Source: Thermococci archaeon (GTDB lineage: Archaea; Methanobacteriota_B; Thermococci; Thermococcales; Thermococcaceae). From it: DNA of 7,827 nt. The notes below the pieces were generated by a model. That model did no database searches. It saw only the letters and a list, made by a program, of their open reading frames with translations, and was not told where the DNA came from. The DNA is taken from assembly GCA_003663525.1 (NCBI GenBank), contig QMUF01000067.1, positions 1 through 7,827 of the forward strand. Reading direction: 5' to 3'. Shown here in pieces: positions 4,784 to 7,827 of the stretch; within the stretch, counting starts at the first letter, position 1; each line of letters starts with the position of its first letter. The position numbers and the translations under genes are program-made.

Positions 4784-7700
4784 ATGGTTGAGGAGGTAAA
4801 AGAGGTTAAAGAAGTTAAAATTCTTGAAAAACCTTGGGTTGAGAAGTACAGGCCCGAGAGGCTTGATGACATTGTTGGTCAGGATCATATAGTAAAGAGA
4901 CTCAAGCATTACGTTAAGACGGGTTCAATGCCGCATCTTCTCTTAGCAGGGCCGCCCGGCGTCGGGAAGACGACTTCTGCGCTTTGTTTATCGAGGGAAC
5001 TCTTTGGAGAGCACTGGAGACACAATTTCCTTGAGCTAAACGCATCTGTTTCCAAGGACACACCAATACTCGTGAGGATTGACGGCAGGGTTGTGAGGAT
5101 GACCTTTGCCGAGCTTGATAAGCTCTACTTTGACGAAAGCGATGGCAACGTCGCCTACAAAGATGCACCCAACCTTGAGGTTCTCGCGGTTGACGAAAAC
5201 TATTGCATTAGATGGGCTCGTGTGAGCAAGATAATCCGCCACCGCGTTCCCGTTATACTCCGCGTCCACCTTGAGGGTGGCGGAAAGCTTGAGCTGACCG
5301 GAAACCACTCTGTTATGATCCTCACCGAGAACGGCCTTGAAACTGCGAAGGCAAGCGAGCTGAAAGAGGGCACAATCTTACTCAGCTTCACTGCCAACAT
5401 TGAAGGCTTCCTCGACGTTCTCGACATGAGCGACTGTAGTATTAAGGAGAGTGCGAGGACGAGAACCTTCGAGGGACTTCCAGTTGATGAGGGGCTCTCC
5501 TACATGCTCGGCCTCTACGCCGCCGAGGGGGCGGTCGGTTTCAGGGGCAGCACCTCCAGTCAGGTGATATATACTCTTGGAAGTCATGAGAGAGATTTAA
5601 TAGACCGAGTGAGGGCATTCGCTGAAGACCTCGGCGTCAACCTTTACGAGAACTACACGAGTTCGGGCTTTGACCGCTCAAGGAAGAGCGCTTATCAGCT
5701 CCAGTTCCTCAACACCCAGCTTGCCAGGTTCTTCGAGGAGAGCTTTTACGACGGGGCCGGCAGGAGGACGACCAACAAGAGGATTCCGGGCTTTGTCTTT
5801 GAGTTCCCGATTCAGGAGAGGGTAGCCTTCCTGAAGGGCCTCGCAGACGATGATGGAGCCGGCGAGTGGGGTGAGGTAATCAGAGTCTCCTCAGTCTCAA
5901 GGGACCTGCTGATAGATACCGTCTGGCTCGCGAGGGTTTCAGGAATAGAGGCGAGCCTTTTCGAGAGGGAGGCGAGGCTCATCTGGAAAGGTGGAATGAA
6001 GTGGAGCAAGGCCGAGCTCCTCCCAGCTGAACCAGTAGTTAAGATGCTTGAGGCGATAGAGAACGCTATCGAGGGCAACTGGCGCTACGAGTTCAGGCAC
6101 CAGGTCTACGAGGGCAAAAAACGTGTCAGAAAGGCGACTTTGAGAAAGGTCATAGAGATGGTAAACGGGGAGAAGCTGGATGAGAAAGGCAGGATGATCC
6201 TCAAAACGCTGAAGAAGCTCGCCAGTACCGACCTTCACGCCCTAATGGTCAAAAAGGTTGAGGTCGTCGAGTACAACGACTTCGTCTACGATGTCAGCGT
6301 TCCGGGCAATGAGATGTTCTTTGCCGGTGAAATACCTGTCCTCCTTCACAACTCGGATGAGCGCGGGATAAACGTCATCCGCGAGAAGGTGAAGGACTTT
6401 GCGAGGACGAAGCCGATAGGTGGCCCAAGATTCAAGATAATCTTCCTCGATGAGGCTGACGCATTGACTCAAGACGCTCAGCAGGCCCTTAGAAGAACAA
6501 TGGAGATGTTTTCGAACAATGTTCGCTTTATCCTGAGCTGCATCACGGGAGACACAAAGATTTATACCCCGGACGAAAGAGAGGTAAGGATAAAGGACTT
6601 CATGAAGCACTTTGAGGAGGGTCTCCTGAAGGAAGTTACTAACAGGAGGGGGAGAGACACCGTTATCGCGGCCGTGGCCTTCAACTCCAAGATAATAGGT
6701 CACCCAGTCTTTAGGCTAACGCTTGAGAGCGGAAGGGTCGTGGAGGCCACGGGAGATCACATGTTTCTGACTCCAGAGGGCTGGGTTCAGACCTACGACC
6801 TCAAAGAGGGCTCTGAAGTGCTTGTAAGGCCGACGCTTGAGGGAACGCCTTACGAGGAGGACCCGAGACCTATAATCGACCTCCACGAGTTCTACAACTT
6901 CCTTGAAAAAATCGAGCGCGAGCACGGACTTAAGTCCCTCGGGGAGGCCAAGAGCTTCCGCGAGCTCCTGACGATGGGCAAGGAAAAAATCCTTGCGAGG
7001 GCCCTTGAGCTGAAGGCTGAGATGGAAAGTGGGCTGACGAAAAGAGAAGCAGAAGTTCTGGCGTTGATTTTCGCTGAATGGATGACAAGAAAAGAGCTCC
7101 AGAAGAAGGTGAGACTCTCCCGTGTTAGGCTCAACCAGCTCCTGCAAAGCCTTGAGAGGAAGGGCTACATCGAGAGGAGAATCGAGGGGAAGGAGCAGTT
7201 CATAAGGAAGGTACGCGATGGGAGGCCAATAAGGAACGCGATGGACGTCAAGAAAATCCTTGAAGAGGAGTTTGGAGTCGAGATAAGCTACACCATGGCT
7301 AGAAAGCTTCTTGCGGGGGAAATGAGAGGAATCGCCTACAACATACTCCGCGAGGTTAAGGAGAAGTGGCTCGTGCGCTACGACGACGAGAAAGCTGGAA
7401 TCCTCGCGAGGGTCCTCGGTTTCCTCATCGGCGATGGGCACTTGGCTAAGGGTAGTGTTAGGATTTGGTTCAACTCAAGCAGGGAGGAGCTCGAAGCACT
7501 CGCCGAAGACCTGAAGAGGCTCGGTCTTAAGCCTTCAGAGATAATCGAGCGCGAGACCAGCTCAGGAATCCGTGGAAGGCCTGTGAAGGGCAGGATTCAC
7601 ATGCTCTACGTGGACAGCTCGGCATTCCATGCCCTCATGCGCTTCTGGGGAGTCGAAGTCGGCAACAAGACCGTGAAGGGGTATGCTGTTCCAGATTGGA

Positions 7701-7827
7701 TAAAGGAGGGTAACCTATTCGTCAAGAGGGAGTTCCTGCGCGGTCTCTTTGGAACTGGCGGAACAAAGCCGAGTGGGGAGCGCTACAACTTCAACGGCAT
7801 CAAGCTTGAGATGCGCGCCTCAGTGGA
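4784..7827 (+). CDS. rfcS: Replication factor C small subunit with two in-frame inteins (3' end outside window)
   Basis: RfcS is the small AAA+ subunit of the clamp loader that opens PCNA and places it on primed DNA. I read the frame codon by codon from 4784 to the window end: 1014 codons and no stop. Host (extein) sequence is residues 1-87 and 524-585, about 149 of the roughly 325 residues of the mature protein. It includes [16 protein letters not shown] (RFC box II), Walker [10 protein letters not shown] (56-64), the LNA/SDERG segment (split by intein 1), Walker B FLDEAD (554-559), ALRRTME, and NNVRFILS leading into sensor 1 (split by intein 2). The remaining extein, with the SRC arginine finger and collar domain, lies downstream. 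ATG 4784 has GGTGATC just upstream. Splicing of both inteins is required for a working protein. The large subunit gene rfcL is expected next but is not in the window. Confidence 0.95.
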   Translation, partial: MVEEVKEVKEVKILEKPWVEKYRPERLDDIVGQDHIVKRLKHYVKTGSMPHLLLAGPPGVGKTTSALCLSRELFGEHWRHNFLELNASVSKDTPILVRIDGRVVRMTFAELDKLYFDESDGNVAYKDAPNLEVLAVDENYCIRWARVSKIIRHRVPVILRVHLEGGGKLELTGNHSVMILTENGLETAKASELKEGTILLSFTANIEGFLDVLDMSDCSIKESARTRTFEGLPVDEGLSYMLGLYAAEGAVGFRGSTSSQVIYTLGSHERDLIDRVRAFAEDLGVNLYENYTSSGFDRSRKSAYQLQFLNTQLARFFEESFYDGAGRRTTNKRIPGFVFEFPIQERVAFLKGLADDDGAGEWGEVIRVSSVSRDLLIDTVWLARVSGIEASLFEREARLIWKGGMKWSKAELLPAEPVVKMLEAIENAIEGNWRYEFRHQVYEGKKRVRKATLRKVIEMVNGEKLDEKGRMILKTLKKLASTDLHALMVKKVEVVEYNDFVYDVSVPGNEMFFAGEIPVLLHNSDERGINVIREKVKDFARTKPIGGPRFKIIFLDEADALTQDAQQALRRTMEMFSNNVRFILSCITGDTKIYTPDEREVRIKDFMKHFEEGLLKEVTNRRGRDTVIAAVAFNSKIIGHPVFRLTLESGRVVEATGDHMFLTPEGWVQTYDLKEGSEVLVRPTLEGTPYEEDPRPIIDLHEFYNFLEKIEREHGLKSLGEAKSFRELLTMGKEKILARALELKAEMESGLTKREAEVLALIFAEWMTRKELQKKVRLSRVRLNQLLQSLERKGYIERRIEGKEQFIRKVRDGRPIRNAMDVKKILEEEFGVEISYTMARKLLAGEMRGIAYNILREVKEKWLVRYDDEKAGILARVLGFLIGDGHLAKGSVRIWFNSSREELEALAEDLKRLGLKPSEIIERETSSGIRGRPVKGRIHMLYVDSSAFHALMRFWGVEVGNKTVKGYAVPDWIKEGNLFVKREFLRGLFGTGGTKPSGERYNFNGIKLEMRASV
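5045..6352 (+). mobile_element. Intein 1 of RfcS, complete, with LAGLIDADG homing endonuclease
   Basis: A 436-residue protein-splicing element (precursor residues 88-523) sits between LNA and SDERG of RfcS. Its N-terminal residue is Ser88 ([11 protein letters not shown]) and it ends VLLHN (His522, Asn523) with Ser524 as the +1 nucleophile: all residues needed for class 1 splicing. Block B is TGNH (Thr172, His175) and block F is [15 protein letters not shown]. The central region holds two LAGLIDADG helices, LGLYAAEG (242-249, acidic Glu248) and LKGLADDDG (350-358, acidic Asp357), so the endonuclease looks intact and able to home into intein-free rfcS alleles. Thermococcales RFC inteins, for example two in Pyrococcus abyssi, are known. 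A hand-counted stretch (5221-5280) is 58% GC, against 38% in host genes nearby. Confidence 0.93.
6539..7827 (+). mobile_element. Intein 2 of RfcS (C-terminal end outside window)
   Basis: Starts at Cys586 (CITGDTKIY) directly after FILS, where RfcS normally continues CNYSSKII (sensor 1). At least 429 residues are in the window. Block B is TGDH (Thr656, His659). A winged-helix-like segment follows (residues 751-809). Then come the LAGLIDADG helices: LGFLIGDGH (878-886, acidic Asp884) and [10 protein letters not shown] (984-993). In the second, the position that should be Asp is Gly992, so the endonuclease may be inactive. The C-terminal splice junction (HN/C) is beyond the window, so splicing competence cannot be judged. 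A hand-counted stretch (7381-7440) is 62% GC, well above the host genes. Confidence 0.9.
7034..7210 (+). other. Winged-helix-like DNA-binding segment within intein 2
   Basis: Residues 751-809 read [16 protein letters not shown], then [17 protein letters not shown] and [16 protein letters not shown], then a short basic stretch GKEQFIRK. This is the helix / helix-turn-helix / wing pattern of MarR/ArsR-like winged helices: a sensing helix, a recognition helix rich in Arg, and the L-x-x-L-E-x-x-G-Y-I-x-R ending that leads into the wing. It lies between the splicing block B and the first LAGLIDADG helix. The fold call is by pattern only; an extra DNA-recognition module for homing is the likely role. 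Confidence 0.5.

Noticed and set aside
5045..6352. Frameshift or pseudogene in rfcS because the protein is far too long
   Set aside because: The extra sequence is in frame, has all splicing blocks and ends HN/S exactly at a conserved extein site, so it is an intein and not damage.
6716..7441. 241-codon - strand open frame opposite intein 2 (and 6242-6703 opposite intein 1)
   Set aside because: These are antisense to GC-rich intein codons, which often leave long empty frames. They have no promoter or ribosome site and no recognisable motifs.

Overview
The window looks like the chromosome of a hyperthermophilic archaeon of the order Thermococcales. The host background is AT-rich (about 38% GC in hand-counted stretches), which fits a low-GC Thermococcus, a Palaeococcus or a Pyrococcus-like genome better than high-GC Thermococcus species. 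The grounds are the rad50-nurA gene pair, archaeal BRE/TATA promoters, GGTG-type ribosome binding sites, an archaeal-type replication factor C small subunit carrying inteins, and a Kbl-type enzyme. No species can be named from the sequence alone.

Positions 1-1771 hold the end of a DNA end-resection operon on the + strand: the C-terminal ATPase half of Rad50, then the NurA nuclease, overlapping by 14 nt. Next is a 157-bp repeat (copy 1, 1768-1924) whose edge supplies the nurA stop codon. Positions 1990-2981 hold a RimI-like N-acetyltransferase and the tRNA-splicing endonuclease EndA, tightly coupled on the + strand. A short convergent spacer with nested inverted repeats separates endA from kbl (glycine C-acetyltransferase), which is on the - strand and has a textbook promoter.

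The divergent gap between kbl and the last gene (4266-4783) contains copy 2 of the repeat (291 bp, 4335-4625) and the rfcS promoter. Both repeat copies look like internally deleted IS200/IS605-type elements: a left-end hairpin, a right-end hairpin and the last ~31 codons of a TnpB-like reading frame, all oriented on the - strand, with no transposase left. Copy 2 keeps ~134 bp more, including a TATA-like box that could drive a small structured RNA, possibly derived from a TnpB guide (omega) RNA.

From 4784 to the window end runs one open frame of over 1014 codons: rfcS, the clamp-loader small subunit, interrupted by two in-frame inteins. Intein 1 (436 residues) is complete with both LAGLIDADG motifs. 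Intein 2 (cut by the window end) has a winged-helix-like segment and a second LAGLIDADG motif in which the expected Asp is Gly. The inteins are markedly GC-richer than the host genes, which suggests they came from a GC-rich relative by homing.

DNA repair, replication and RNA maturation genes dominate. The most notable content is selfish DNA: two inteins in two conserved ATPase motifs of one essential gene, and two solo IS-end elements in the spacers.
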